From positions 1 through 6,053 of the forward strand of contig QAKS01000066.1 of the NCBI GenBank assembly GCA_003343685.1: a stretch of DNA of 6,053 nucleotides. Reading direction: 5' to 3'. The DNA comes from Clostridiales bacterium. GTDB taxonomy: Bacteria; Bacillota; Clostridia; Christensenellales; Christensenellaceae. The notes beneath the pieces are model-generated. The model was not told the origin of the DNA. It did no database searches and saw nothing but the letters and a program-made list of their open reading frames with translations. Below, one piece after another: positions 1 through 6,053 of this stretch. The position numbers were made by a program, and so were the translations under genes. The first letter of the stretch is position 1. The number at the start of each line of letters is the position of its first letter.

Positions 1-97
1 CGCGCATGTCGCGCTCGCCCACGATTTTACACTTTGCGGTGATATATCCTTAATAAACTCTCACTTTTATCGCAGACGAAGGTTTTTTGACAGTCTG
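1..97. other. Left-edge segment, no gene assigned
   Basis: This is probably the very end of an upstream plus-strand gene plus its 3' untranslated region. The plus-strand frames entering the window stop at 40-42 (TGA), 51-53 (TAA) and 128-130 (TAA). The terminator that follows at 98-123 fits a gene ending at 42 or 53 better than one ending at 130, which would read through the hairpin. The visible tails of 13 to 42 codons are too short to identify a family. A short minus-strand frame leaving the window here is also open, but it has no convincing start or ribosome binding site. Confidence 0.35.
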
Positions 98-123
98 AAA
101 GCGGCTTTGCCGCTTTTTATTTT
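98..123 (+). terminator. Rho-independent terminator of the upstream unit
   Basis: AAAGCGGC (98-105) pairs perfectly with GCCGCTTT (109-116) around a TTT loop, giving an 8-bp stem followed directly by a T-rich tail through about 123. The T tract is only on the plus-strand 3' side, so it serves rightward transcription entering from beyond the left edge. This separates that unit from the gene at 302. Confidence 0.8.
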
Positions 124-224
124 GCCGTAATTTATTTTTATTTTGCGGGAAACAGCTCTCCTCTATTTGCGGATTCACGAAAGACTAAAAGATGTGTGCT
201 TTGTGTATAAAAAGGAGGGGAATA

Positions 225-253
225 TTGCTTTTTTCTTCTATCTTATATAGAAT
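225..253 (+). promoter_or_regulatory. Probable sigma-A promoter for the zinc-ribbon membrane protein gene
   Basis: TTGCTT (225-230) and TAGAAT (248-253) are 17 bases apart. The -10 matches consensus in five of six positions, the -35 in three of six. The surroundings are AT-rich, and the predicted start near 260 would leave a leader of about 40 bases. The rest of 131-300 shows no gene. A GGAGG-like stretch at 213-220 has no convincing reading frame after it. Confidence 0.45.
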
Positions 254-301
254 AATAGTAACCATTCCCCATTCATTTTCACAAGATAAGGAGAAAATAA
301 A

Positions 302-891
302 ATGTCAACTGTCAAAGATGAAATCCAAAGAATTTCCAGATCTCAAAGTGAAACGGTAGGAGAGCTTGCCAAATGGAGTGACCTGATAGATAAAATCGGG
401 GCAATACTTGCCATTGTGGAGGCGGTGTTGGCACTCATCTTAGGCGGCGTTCTGGGAAAGATCCCGGCATCGGTCGGTTATTATTATGAACCCTCCTTCA
501 ATTTCGGCACTTTTTTTTTGTGCTCGTTTTGGGCGCGATCAATGTGGTGATTACGTTTGCGGTCTGCCGTGTTTTGTCTATCGTCCTGAGACAGAAAGGA
601 CTGGCTCTGAGGAATGCTGAGCAGACCTGTAGTTTAATGAAACTCATGATAAGTCTGGAACATCAGGAGGAAGAACAGCCGGTGAAAACAGAGAAAAAAC
701 CCGCATCGGTGCCCACACCGCCGCAGACGCAGGAAGAAAAGTCGGAGGAAAAGCAGGAGGGAGACGCTGCAGAGGCGATACCTGTTCCGACAGAACTGAC
801 CGGCGTAATCCGGTGCCCAAAATGCGGCACAAAACAGAAGAGCGACAGAGACAGCTGCTGCTACTGCAGGATAAAGTTTAAAAAAATCTGA
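302..891 (+). pseudogene. Two-TM membrane protein with C-terminal zinc ribbon, split by a frameshift at T9
   Basis: The gene occupies two overlapping frames, 302-550 (82 codons) and 520-891 (123 codons read from a GTG). The first has a good ribosome binding site, AAGGAG at 288-293, eight bases before the ATG. The second has no Shine-Dalgarno sequence, because the nine-T run lies immediately upstream, so it is unlikely to start on its own. Removing one T joins them into a protein of about 195 residues. It would have a polar N-terminus, a first hydrophobic helix at about residues 32-52, a second spanning the junction at about 67-95, a Glu/Lys/Pro-rich linker, and a C-terminal zinc ribbon. The ribbon has CPKC then CCYC at codons 814-825 and 856-867, spaced like many small bacterial zinc-ribbon domains. 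Without correction, the first frame leaves the second helix after a few residues and ends at 548-550. The family is not recognised. A membrane-anchored protein with a cytoplasmic ribbon is the likely topology. It could be a true pseudogene, a phase-variable gene, a slippage-decoded gene or a sequencing error. Confidence 0.75.
511..519 (+). repeat. T9 homopolymer at the frameshift point
   Basis: Nine consecutive T residues lie inside the second transmembrane segment of the gene at 302-891. In the incoming frame the codons are ACT TTT TTT TTG. An eight-T version restores one continuous reading frame. The bases 514-520 (T TTT TTG) also fit the X XXY YYZ pattern of a -1 ribosomal slippery site, and a run of nine can support RNA polymerase slippage. 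Confidence 0.85.
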
Positions 892-901
892 CAAAGCTAA
901 A

Positions 902-939
902 ACGGGCCTTTACCGCCTAAAGCGGGGAGGCCTGTTTTT
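902..939 (+). terminator. Rho-independent terminator after the zinc-ribbon gene
   Basis: The outer stem 902-909 pairs with 928-935 (eight pairs, one G-T), then comes a small internal loop, and CCGC (913-916) pairs with GCGG (922-925) around a five-base loop. TTTTT follows at 935-939. It starts about ten bases after the TGA at 889-891, so the frameshifted gene keeps an intact transcription unit. Confidence 0.85.
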
Positions 940-963
940 GAGCCTGAATGGGAATGGGCATTC

Positions 964-992
964 TTGACACGGAGGCAATTATAGAATATATT
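964..992 (+). promoter_or_regulatory. Strong sigma-A promoter of the acidic lipoprotein gene
   Basis: TTGACA (964-969) matches the -35 consensus exactly. TATATT (987-992), 17 bases on, matches the -10 consensus in five of six positions. Transcription would begin near 999, giving a leader of about 45 bases. The preceding terminator at 902-939 and the following one at 2026-2065 make the lipoprotein a single-gene unit. Confidence 0.75.
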
Positions 993-1043
993 AACTAAAA
1001 ACGGACGGAACACCGGCCGCATTAAAGAATATGGGAGTGTGCA

Positions 1044-2006
1044 TTGGAAATGAAACGGATGATGGCGCTGGCAATGGCGTGTGTGATGGCGGTATTGTTG
1101 TTCGGATGCGGTCAGAAGGCGGAGCCTATTGATATGGCACAGCCGGAAGAGACGGAGATAACCACCAACGGAGAATCGGAGGACAAGCTGACGGAGGGTT
1201 ATACAGAGGAGGAGCAGGAAGATTTTCTGGACGAGGTGGACGAAAAAACAGAGGAGGAGACGCTGTATTTTTACGGAAGCAGCACCGGGAAAACAAAGTG
1301 GACCTGTACGATAGAGGACGAAACAATTGTCGCCGTTGAGATGAGTGAGCAAATCTATGTCGATGAGGCGGACGAAGACGGATTTGTGGATGAAAATGTC
1401 GAGAATGCCGAAGAAGGGACGGTCATGGACGAGAGTGACGCCGGCGAAGAGGATGAATTTGCGGGCGAAAATGAAGCAGACGGCTCGGATACCGACGACA
1501 CTGCTGATGAGGAAATGACGGAAGAAACCGCGGAAGAGACGGACGATTCTGACTGGAGCGCCCAGATTGAGGAACAGGATATAGAGTATACCTGCGTCTT
1601 TAAGGGATTGAAGGAAGGAAAAACAGACGTTACGTTCCGATATGTGCAGGAGTCGGATCCATCTGTCCTTTTGGAAATGGCCGTATATGAAGTTGAGGTG
1701 GACGCAGACAAGATGATCTCCGTATCGGAAAAGGATTTGCCTTATGATACGATCGAAATAACCGAAAGAGACAAAAACAGCAGGTGGCGGCTGGCTTCCG
1801 CGGGTGACAACGCGGTGATCACGGGGGGCGAATATTATGAGGACGAGGAGGGCTTCTGGGCTTTTGACGTTCTGGGTATGTCTGCCGGTCAGTGCGAGGC
1901 TGTGTTTGAATGTGTCGGGAAGGACGACGAAAGCAGCGTTCTTGAGACGAAGAAGTTTACGATTGTCGTCAGCGAGGAAATGGAGATGTCCATTACGGAG
2001 GAGTAA
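1044..2006 (+). CDS. Acidic lipoprotein with two chagasin-like beta-sandwich domains
   Basis: This is a predicted surface lipoprotein of 320 residues. The signal peptide has Lys4-Arg5, a hydrophobic core and the lipobox LFGC with Cys22, so the mature protein should be lipid-anchored on the outer face of the membrane. The TTG at 1044 lies six bases after GGGAG (1033-1037). An in-frame ATG at 1050 gives the same lipoprotein two residues shorter and is a real alternative. Residues 23-75 are an acidic linker. Residues about 76-222 and 235-312 look like two copies of one domain. Each has a Trp-containing strand (KTKW at 83-86, NSRW at 245-248), then a Val/Ile strand, then an F-x-G or V-L-G strand leading to a turn and a V-x-F strand, then a final V/I-rich strand. 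This order, with STGKTKW resembling the NPTTGYxW loop, recalls chagasin-type cysteine protease inhibitors (I42). The classical inhibitory loops are not conserved, so inhibition is not claimed. Domain 1 is interrupted by an acidic insertion (residues 107-170). The function is unknown. The lipoprotein call is firm and the fold is an inference. Confidence 0.85.
   Translation: MEMKRMMALAMACVMAVLLFGCGQKAEPIDMAQPEETEITTNGESEDKLTEGYTEEEQEDFLDEVDEKTEEETLYFYGSSTGKTKWTCTIEDETIVAVEMSEQIYVDEADEDGFVDENVENAEEGTVMDESDAGEEDEFAGENEADGSDTDDTADEEMTEETAEETDDSDWSAQIEEQDIEYTCVFKGLKEGKTDVTFRYVQESDPSVLLEMAVYEVEVDADKMISVSEKDLPYDTIEITERDKNSRWRLASAGDNAVITGGEYYEDEEGFWAFDVLGMSAGQCEAVFECVGKDDESSVLETKKFTIVVSEEMEMSITEE
1362..1553 (+). 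other. Acidic low-complexity insertion inside lipoprotein domain 1
   Basis: These 64 codons (residues 107-170) encode 33 Asp or Glu residues and no Lys or Arg, with the rest mostly Ala, Gly, Thr, Ser and Asn. The segment separates the strand ending near Tyr105 from the strand beginning near Ile180, where the second domain copy has only a short turn. It probably forms a flexible, strongly negative loop outside the cell, perhaps binding cations or cell-wall components. Confidence 0.7.
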
Positions 2007-2025
2007 AAAGGCTTTTGCTCCTGCT

Positions 2026-2065
2026 TGCCGAAAAAGGTACGACGCCTTTTTCGGCATATTTTATT
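2026..2065 (+). terminator. Strong rho-independent terminator after the lipoprotein gene
   Basis: TGCCGAAAAAGG (2026-2037) pairs without mismatch with CCTTTTTCGGCA (2045-2056), a 12-bp stem with a seven-base loop, followed by TATTTTATT. It lies 20 bases after the stop codon. A second copy of AAAAAGGC at 2005-2012 could pair with 2044-2051 instead, but the 12-bp hairpin should win. Confidence 0.88.
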
Positions 2066-2272
2066 GCTCACGTAAAAAACGATAGGAACGGACTGCGCCG
2101 ACACACGCCGCTCTTGCTGCCGCAAGGGAAACATTTTAGTGCGGTCTGATGTCCTGCCGCTAATTATGTGCATACATTAGTCCCGCCTCTTTTCGAGCTT
2201 TCTGTTTTCATGATGCCAAAGTTTTACCGACAAAAGAAAGGCGCCTTTTCCTAATTTTATGTCAGATCTTAT
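2066..2272. other. Intergenic region upstream of the his promoter, no gene
   Basis: No credible coding frame is present. Visible structures are a small hairpin (2111-2128, stem ending CTTGC/GCAAG with a four-base loop), a weaker bulged hairpin (2136-2163, TTAG..CGG with CCGCTAA), and a perfect 12-bp palindrome AAAGGCGCCTTT (2237-2248). I see no T-box core, riboswitch core or tRNA. All of this lies upstream of the his promoter, so it cannot be part of the his leader transcribed from that promoter. Confidence 0.5.
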
Positions 2273-2301
2273 TTGACAAAATGAAAAAAAGAATATATAA
2301 T
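2273..2301 (+). promoter_or_regulatory. Perfect-consensus sigma-A promoter of the his operon
   Basis: TTGACA (2273-2278), a 17-base AT-rich spacer and TATAAT (2296-2301) match the housekeeping consensus in all twelve positions. Transcription should begin near 2308, leaving a leader of only about 36 bases before hisZ. That is too short for a T-box or a leader-peptide attenuator, so control, if any, is expected at initiation. The -35 also overlaps the right arm of an imperfect inverted repeat (ATTTT..GTCA at 2254-2264, TGACAAAAT at 2274-2282). Confidence 0.88.
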
Positions 2302-2303
2302 AA

Positions 2304-2325
2304 TTTAACGTGCTAATATGCTAAA
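2304..2325. promoter_or_regulatory. Candidate operator over the his transcription start
   Basis: This 22-base imperfect inverted repeat begins TTTA and ends TAAA, with 14 of 22 positions symmetric. It also contains a direct repeat of TGCTAA (2311-2316 and 2319-2324). It lies just after the -10 and spans the predicted start site, where a bound repressor would block transcription. TrpR-like HisR (YerC family) repressors are known to control his genes in some Firmicutes. I cannot confirm from memory that this matches their motif. Confidence 0.35.
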
Positions 2326-2343
2326 CTACAGAGGAGACGGATT

Positions 2344-3552
2344 ATGAATCTGCTGAAGGAATTGCCGAGGGGCGTGCAGGACTATTTGCCGGAGGAATGC
2401 GGCGTAAAACGCGGAATTGAACAGGAGCTGAGGAAGATATTTTTAAGCAACGGTTACCGGGAGGTTGCGACGCCGGCCTTTGAATACTACAATGTTTTTT
2501 CCGGCGGGATAGGCTCCTATAAAGAGCAGCATATGATTAAATTTTTTGACAGGGACGGGCGCATTCTGGCGCTCAGGCCCGATATTACCGTGCCGATTGC
2601 CCGTATGGCGGCTACCTCTATGCCGGAAGAGAACACGCTGCGCTTGTTTTATATTCAAAATGCTTACCAGCTTTTTGACGGCAATATCCGGCAGAAAAGC
2701 GAACACACGCAGGCGGGCGTGGAGTTTTTCGGCCGCGGCGGAAGCGGGGCAGACAGCGAGATTATCGCGCTTGCGATCAAGACGCTGCTCTCTCTGGGGC
2801 TGCGGGATTTTAAGGTGGATATCGGTCAGGCAGGCTTTTTTAAGGGGTTGATCGCGGATTCCGGCATAGGGGAAGAGCGGGCCGAAGAACTGAAAAACCT
2901 GATTGATTTTAAAAATACGGTTGAGCTGGAATATGCACTGTCGCAGATGGACATAGACGCGGAGACGAAGAAGAAGCTGATGGCGCTGCCTGAGCTGTTC
3001 GGCGGCAGGGAGGCGCTGGCGTTTGCGGAGGAGCTGGCGGCGGGCGAACTGTGTGAAAAGGCGTTGGAAAATCTGCGGGAGATTTATGAGATGCTCTGCG
3101 ACATGGGATATGAAAACTACATCTCTATCGATCTGGGCATGCTGCACGACATTGAATACTATTCGGGCGTCATCTTCCGCGGCTTGATTTCAGAGGTGGG
3201 GTTTCCTGTGCTCTCAGGCGGAAGATATGACGGGCTGGCGGGAAAATTCGGAAAAGACCGTCCGGCCATCGGCTTTGCTCTAGACCTGAAACGTGCGATG
3301 ACCGCCCTTGACAGGCAGGGCGGGCTGAAAACGGAGCAAAGGGAGGTGATCGTCGTCACTGCGGAAAAGAAGGCTGCGGGCGACGGAGCGCGCTATGCGG
3401 AAGAACTGCGAAGCCGGGGAAAGACGGCGGTCTTTGAGATAGAACCGGACGGCGCGGTGATAGAAGAATACAAGCAGGACAGGTGTGTATCGCAGATTGT
3501 AAAAATATGCGGCGGCGGGACAAAGATTTTATATGAGCGGGGTGCGATATGA
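2344..3552 (+). CDS. hisZ: ATP phosphoribosyltransferase regulatory subunit HisZ
   Basis: HisZ is a histidyl-tRNA synthetase paralogue without aminoacylation activity. It associates with short HisG to form the active, histidine-sensitive enzyme for the first step of histidine synthesis in the cytoplasm. The 402-residue product shows the class II synthetase-like fold. There is a motif 1 region around [13 protein letters not shown] (37-49), a motif 2-like stretch with a conserved Arg116, Glu120, Gln123 and Glu127 (about 102-130), SGGRYDGL (291-298), and the motif 3-like [13 protein letters not shown] (307-319). At 266-273 it reads MLHDIEYY where true HisRS has the LVRGLDYY block with its catalytic Arg. 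This loss, the missing full anticodon-binding domain and the adjacent hisG all favour HisZ over HisRS. Residues about 334-395 form a short C-terminal domain. The start is well supported by GAGGAG (2331-2336), seven bases before the ATG. It is the first gene of the operon and overlaps hisG by four bases. Confidence 0.95.
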   Translation: MNLLKELPRGVQDYLPEECGVKRGIEQELRKIFLSNGYREVATPAFEYYNVFSGGIGSYKEQHMIKFFDRDGRILALRPDITVPIARMAATSMPEENTLRLFYIQNAYQLFDGNIRQKSEHTQAGVEFFGRGGSGADSEIIALAIKTLLSLGLRDFKVDIGQAGFFKGLIADSGIGEERAEELKNLIDFKNTVELEYALSQMDIDAETKKKLMALPELFGGREALAFAEELAAGELCEKALENLREIYEMLCDMGYENYISIDLGMLHDIEYYSGVIFRGLISEVGFPVLSGGRYDGLAGKFGKDRPAIGFALDLKRAMTALDRQGGLKTEQREVIVVTAEKKAAGDGARYAEELRSRGKTAVFEIEPDGAVIEEYKQDRCVSQIVKICGGGTKILYERGAI

Positions 3553-4178
3553 TTACGATAGCCCTCCCCAAGGGGAGACTGACAAACATGAAGCTGCTGA
3601 AAAAGATCGGGCTGGATGTGAGCGAGATGGAGCAGGACACGAGGAAGCTGATTTTTTACGACGAAAAAAACGACGTCCGTTTCATTATGGTGAAGCCGAC
3701 GGACGTGCCGGTCTATGTGGATCACGGTGTGGCGGATATCGGCATTGCGGGCAAGGATACGCTGATTGAAGCGGGACTGCCCCTGTATGAGATGCTGGAT
3801 CTGAAGTATGGAGAGTGCAGTATCTGCGTCGCGGGCTACCGGGACAAAAAGCGCGACGCCATTACCACGGGAATGCTGCGGGTGGCTACAAAATATCCCC
3901 GCATTGCAAAGAGGTATTACGACAGTAAGGGCGAAAATATTGAGATTATCAAGCTCAACGGAAGTATTGAGCTTGCGCCGGTGCTGGGATTGTCGGATGT
4001 GATTGTAGACATTGTGGAGAGCGGGCGGACGCTCAGGGAGAACGGACTGTCTGTGCTGGAGGAGGTTGCGAAGCTTTCGGCAAGGCTTGTGGTCAACAGG
4101 GTGAGCCTGAAAACCAAGGCGGAAGAGATTTCTCCCATCATCGAAAAAGCGAAGAAAATTGTAGCGGAGGGAATATGA
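3549..4178 (+). CDS. hisG: ATP phosphoribosyltransferase catalytic subunit, short form
   Basis: HisG condenses ATP with PRPP to give N1-(5-phosphoribosyl)-ATP, the committed step of histidine synthesis. At 209 residues it is the short form, which lacks the C-terminal regulatory domain of long HisG and needs HisZ, encoded just upstream. Visible hallmarks are the N-terminal [10 protein letters not shown] (2-11), [21 protein letters not shown] (48-68), [13 protein letters not shown] (138-150), and the PRPP-binding loop [13 protein letters not shown] (154-166). The ATG overlaps the hisZ stop as ATGA (3549-3552). Its own ribosome binding site is weak (GAGCGGGG at 3535-3542), which suggests translational coupling and balanced synthesis of the two partners. 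The fold is a periplasmic-binding-protein-like two-lobed transferase. Confidence 0.97.
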   Translation: MITIALPKGRLTNMKLLKKIGLDVSEMEQDTRKLIFYDEKNDVRFIMVKPTDVPVYVDHGVADIGIAGKDTLIEAGLPLYEMLDLKYGECSICVAGYRDKKRDAITTGMLRVATKYPRIAKRYYDSKGENIEIIKLNGSIELAPVLGLSDVIVDIVESGRTLRENGLSVLEEVAKLSARLVVNRVSLKTKAEEISPIIEKAKKIVAEGI

Positions 4179-5467
4179 GACGCATAAAGGGAAGCAATAT
4201 AGGCGAGCTGATCCGTCTGCTGGAAAAGCGGACGGAGGGAGACACAAAGGAGGCCGAAAGAGCTGTTGCCGAGATTTTGGCGGATGTAAAAGAGAACGGA
4301 GACGTTGCCCTCATAAAATATACGGAGAAATTTGACGGCTGTATGGTGGACAGCAGCACGATGCGGCTTTCAGAGGAGGAGGCTGCGGAGGCGATCGCCT
4401 CGCTAGACAGCGAACTGCTCCGGATTGTAGAGGAAAGCGCGGAAAATATACGCGAATACCACACTCTGCAAAAGCGCAGCGGCTTTACGCTGGACAGAGG
4501 AAACGGAGCCGTACTGCGGCAGATTGTCCGTCCTGTGGATGTGGCGGGCATCTATGTGCCCGGCGGCAAGGCGAGCTATCCCAGCAGCGTTTTGATGAAT
4601 GCCATCCCGGCAAAGGTGGCGGGAGTGGGCAGAATTGTCATGGCGACGCCCGCGGGCAGGGACGGAAAGCTGCCGCCTCTGACGATTGCCGCAGCGAAAA
4701 CAGCGGGTGTTGACGAAATCTATAAGATCGGCGGCGCGCAGGCCATTGCCGCTTTTGCCTACGGCACAGAGACGGTACCGCGCGCCGATGTAGTGACGGG
4801 GCCGGGCAATGTGTATGTGGCCATTGCCAAGCGCATGGTATTCGGCAGCGTGGGGATCGACATGATAGCGGGGCCCAGCGAGGTGCTGGTCGTGGCGGAT
4901 GACAGCGCAAATCCCAGATATATTGCGGCGGACTTTCTTTCTCAGGCGGAGCATGACGCAAGGGCGGCGTGTATTTTGGTTACGGACAGTGAAGAGATGG
5001 CCGATGTGGTGGAAAGAGAAATTTATGCGCAGGCTGAAAAACTGCCCAAAAAAGATGTGGTATTTCAATCTGTCGGGAATTATGGTACAATCGTTTTGAC
5101 AAAAGACTTGGCCGAGGCTGCGGCGTGCGCCAATGCAGTGGCGCCGGAGCATATGGAAATCTGCACCAAGGAGCCGGAACAGCTGCTGCCGCTGGTGAAA
5201 AACGCGGGAAGCGTCTTTTTGGGGCAGTACAGTCCGGAGCCGCTGGGCGACTACTTTGCCGGCGCAAACCATGTTCTCCCGACAAACGGAACGGCCCGGT
5301 TCAGCTCGCCGCTTTCGGTAGATGACTTTGTAAAGAAAATGAGCGTTATCGAGTATACGGAAGCGGCATTTAGGGAGGTTTACGGGAAAGTGGGCCGATT
5401 TGCCATGGAGGAAGGCCTTGCCGCCCATGCGAAAAGCGCACAGATACGTTTTGAGGAGGACAGATGA
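4175..5467 (+). CDS. hisD: Histidinol dehydrogenase
   Basis: HisD oxidises L-histidinol to L-histidine in two NAD-dependent steps through histidinal, ending the pathway. The 430-residue product is full length and co-linear with characterised enzymes. Expected zinc ligands are present as Gln257 and His260 (SQAEHDAR), Asp359 ([12 protein letters not shown]) and His418 ([13 protein letters not shown]). The catalytic Glu-His pair is Glu325-His326 in APEHME. The NAD-binding and core signatures are also seen: [20 protein letters not shown] (119-138), [13 protein letters not shown] (208-220) and [20 protein letters not shown] (228-247). The ATG overlaps the hisG stop as ATGA (4175-4178), four bases after GGAGG (4166-4170). 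It overlaps hisB the same way. An internal extended -10 element occurs near 5083-5091 (see findings). Nothing suggests inactivation. Confidence 0.97.
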   Translation: MRRIKGSNIGELIRLLEKRTEGDTKEAERAVAEILADVKENGDVALIKYTEKFDGCMVDSSTMRLSEEEAAEAIASLDSELLRIVEESAENIREYHTLQKRSGFTLDRGNGAVLRQIVRPVDVAGIYVPGGKASYPSSVLMNAIPAKVAGVGRIVMATPAGRDGKLPPLTIAAAKTAGVDEIYKIGGAQAIAAFAYGTETVPRADVVTGPGNVYVAIAKRMVFGSVGIDMIAGPSEVLVVADDSANPRYIAADFLSQAEHDARAACILVTDSEEMADVVEREIYAQAEKLPKKDVVFQSVGNYGTIVLTKDLAEAAACANAVAPEHMEICTKEPEQLLPLVKNAGSVFLGQYSPEPLGDYFAGANHVLPTNGTARFSSPLSVDDFVKKMSVIEYTEAAFREVYGKVGRFAMEEGLAAHAKSAQIRFEEDR

Positions 5468-6053
5468 ACATGGAGGCTGAGAGAACCGGAAGGGCGCTCA
5501 GATTGACGGGTGAGACGGATATCGACATCAGTGTGGATATCGACGGAAGCGGAAATTACGATCTGGACAGCGGGATTCCCTTTTTCGACCATATGCTGTC
5601 CATGGTTGCCAAACACGGCATGATGGATTTGGCGGTATCCTGCAAGGGCGATCTTGAGGTGGACGACCATCACACGGTGGAGGACATTGGTATTGCCTTT
5701 GGGGAGGCGTTTAAAGAAGCGCTGGGCGATAAACGGGGTATTACCAGATATGCGACAGCTTTTCTGCCTATGGACGAGAGCTTGGTCATGGTGTCTCTCG
5801 ATCTGTCCGGCAGGCCGTTTCTCGTGTATGACGTACCGCTTATCGAGCAGTTTACGGGAACCTTTGACGCGCAGCTGATTGAAGAATTTATGAGGGCCTT
5901 TGCCTTTGCGGCGGGGATCACGCTGCACGTCCGGCTGATTTACGGGAAGAACACCCATCACATCGTCGAGGCGGCGATGAAGGCGTTGGGGCGCGCGCTG
6001 GACAGCGCCACAAGAAAGGACGAAAGGATAGACGGCGTGCCGTCTACCAAGGG
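5464..6053 (+). CDS. hisB: Imidazoleglycerol-phosphate dehydratase, 3' end cut by the window
   Basis: HisB dehydrates imidazoleglycerol phosphate to imidazoleacetol phosphate, the sixth step of histidine synthesis, using a di-manganese centre. This is the monofunctional form, with no N-terminal HAD histidinol-phosphatase domain as in enterobacteria. The 196 complete codons contain the family's metal-binding blocks: SGIPFFDHML (36-45), DDHHTVED (67-74) and THHIVEA (164-170), plus MDES (103-106) and the C-terminal GVPSTK. Family members usually end just after this last block, so only a few residues and the stop should lie beyond the edge. The ATG at 5464 overlaps the hisD stop (ATGA), four bases after AGGAGG (5454-5459). 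ATG at 5470, ten bases after it, is a possible alternative start. hisC is not between hisD and hisB, so the aminotransferase is elsewhere or downstream. Confidence 0.96.
   Translation, partial: MNMEAERTGRALRLTGETDIDISVDIDGSGNYDLDSGIPFFDHMLSMVAKHGMMDLAVSCKGDLEVDDHHTVEDIGIAFGEAFKEALGDKRGITRYATAFLPMDESLVMVSLDLSGRPFLVYDVPLIEQFTGTFDAQLIEEFMRAFAFAAGITLHVRLIYGKNTHHIVEAAMKALGRALDSATRKDERIDGVPSTK

Noticed and set aside
225..359. Short frame from TTG 225 after the GGAGG-like stretch
   Set aside because: It has no family likeness, overlaps the predicted promoter and the start of the gene at 302, and ends by chance at 357-359.
520..891. Independent gene starting at GTG 520
   Set aside because: No ribosome binding site precedes it, only the T run. 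Its first residues complete the second helix of the upstream frame.
1355..1711. Serine-rich minus-strand frame
   Set aside because: It is the antisense of the acidic Glu/Asp codons of the lipoprotein. The serine runs follow from that composition.
897..2057. Long minus-strand open frame of 386 codons opposite the lipoprotein gene
   Set aside because: It spans two intergenic regions and two terminators and has an unnatural composition. The plus-strand gene has a promoter, ribosome binding site, signal peptide and terminator.
2007..2343. Histidine T-box or riboswitch leader
   Set aside because: No T-box antiterminator core was seen, and the consensus promoter lies only about 43 bases before the start codon.
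2344..3552. Histidyl-tRNA synthetase (hisS)
   Set aside because: The LVRGLDYY catalytic block is replaced by MLHDIEYY and the gene directly precedes short hisG, as expected for hisZ.
5096..5101. TTGACA in hisD as a -35 element
   Set aside because: No -10-like hexamer lies 16-18 bases downstream. The bases encode conserved hisD sequence.
4403..5428. Minus-strand frame of 341 codons opposite hisD, and similar ones opposite hisZ and hisG
   Set aside because: The plus strand encodes full-length conserved enzymes, and these frames lack recognisable domains.

Overview
The window looks like chromosomal DNA from a low- to mid-GC Firmicute, most likely a clostridial (Lachnospiraceae-like) species. 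This is inferred from three things. Histidine biosynthesis uses the split short HisG plus HisZ type of ATP phosphoribosyltransferase. Most ribosome binding sites are strong GGAGG-type. The promoters are near-consensus sigma-A sites in AT-rich intergenic DNA. All supported genes lie on the plus strand. The long minus-strand open frames are shadows of these genes.

Left part (1 to about 940). The first 130 bases hold the tail of an unidentified upstream transcription unit and its rho-independent terminator. Next comes a gene for a small membrane protein (302-891) with two predicted transmembrane helices, a charged linker and a C-terminal four-cysteine zinc ribbon. In this sequence it is split into two overlapping frames exactly at a run of nine T, so it is frameshifted, phase-variable, decoded by slippage, or mis-sequenced. 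It ends in a clear terminator.

Middle part (about 960-2065). A monocistronic unit has its own near-consensus promoter, a lipoprotein gene and a strong terminator. The lipoprotein is very acidic. It appears to contain two related beta-sandwich domains that resemble the chagasin/I42 family, and the first is interrupted by an acidic low-complexity insertion of about 64 residues. The precise function is unknown.

Right part (about 2270-6053). A perfect TTGACA-17-TATAAT promoter starts the histidine operon hisZ-hisG-hisD-hisB. Every gene pair overlaps by four bases (ATGA), so translation is probably coupled. HisZ and HisG form the first-step enzyme, HisD carries out the last two oxidations to histidine, and HisB is the imidazoleglycerol-phosphate dehydratase. 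hisB runs off the right edge, apparently only a few residues before its end. No T-box or attenuator fits in the short leader. An imperfect inverted repeat covering the predicted transcription start is a candidate operator.

The most interesting items are the T9 frameshift in the zinc-ribbon membrane protein, the interrupted two-domain acidic lipoprotein, and the possible repressor-type control of the his operon. I did not find a clear new multi-gene system.
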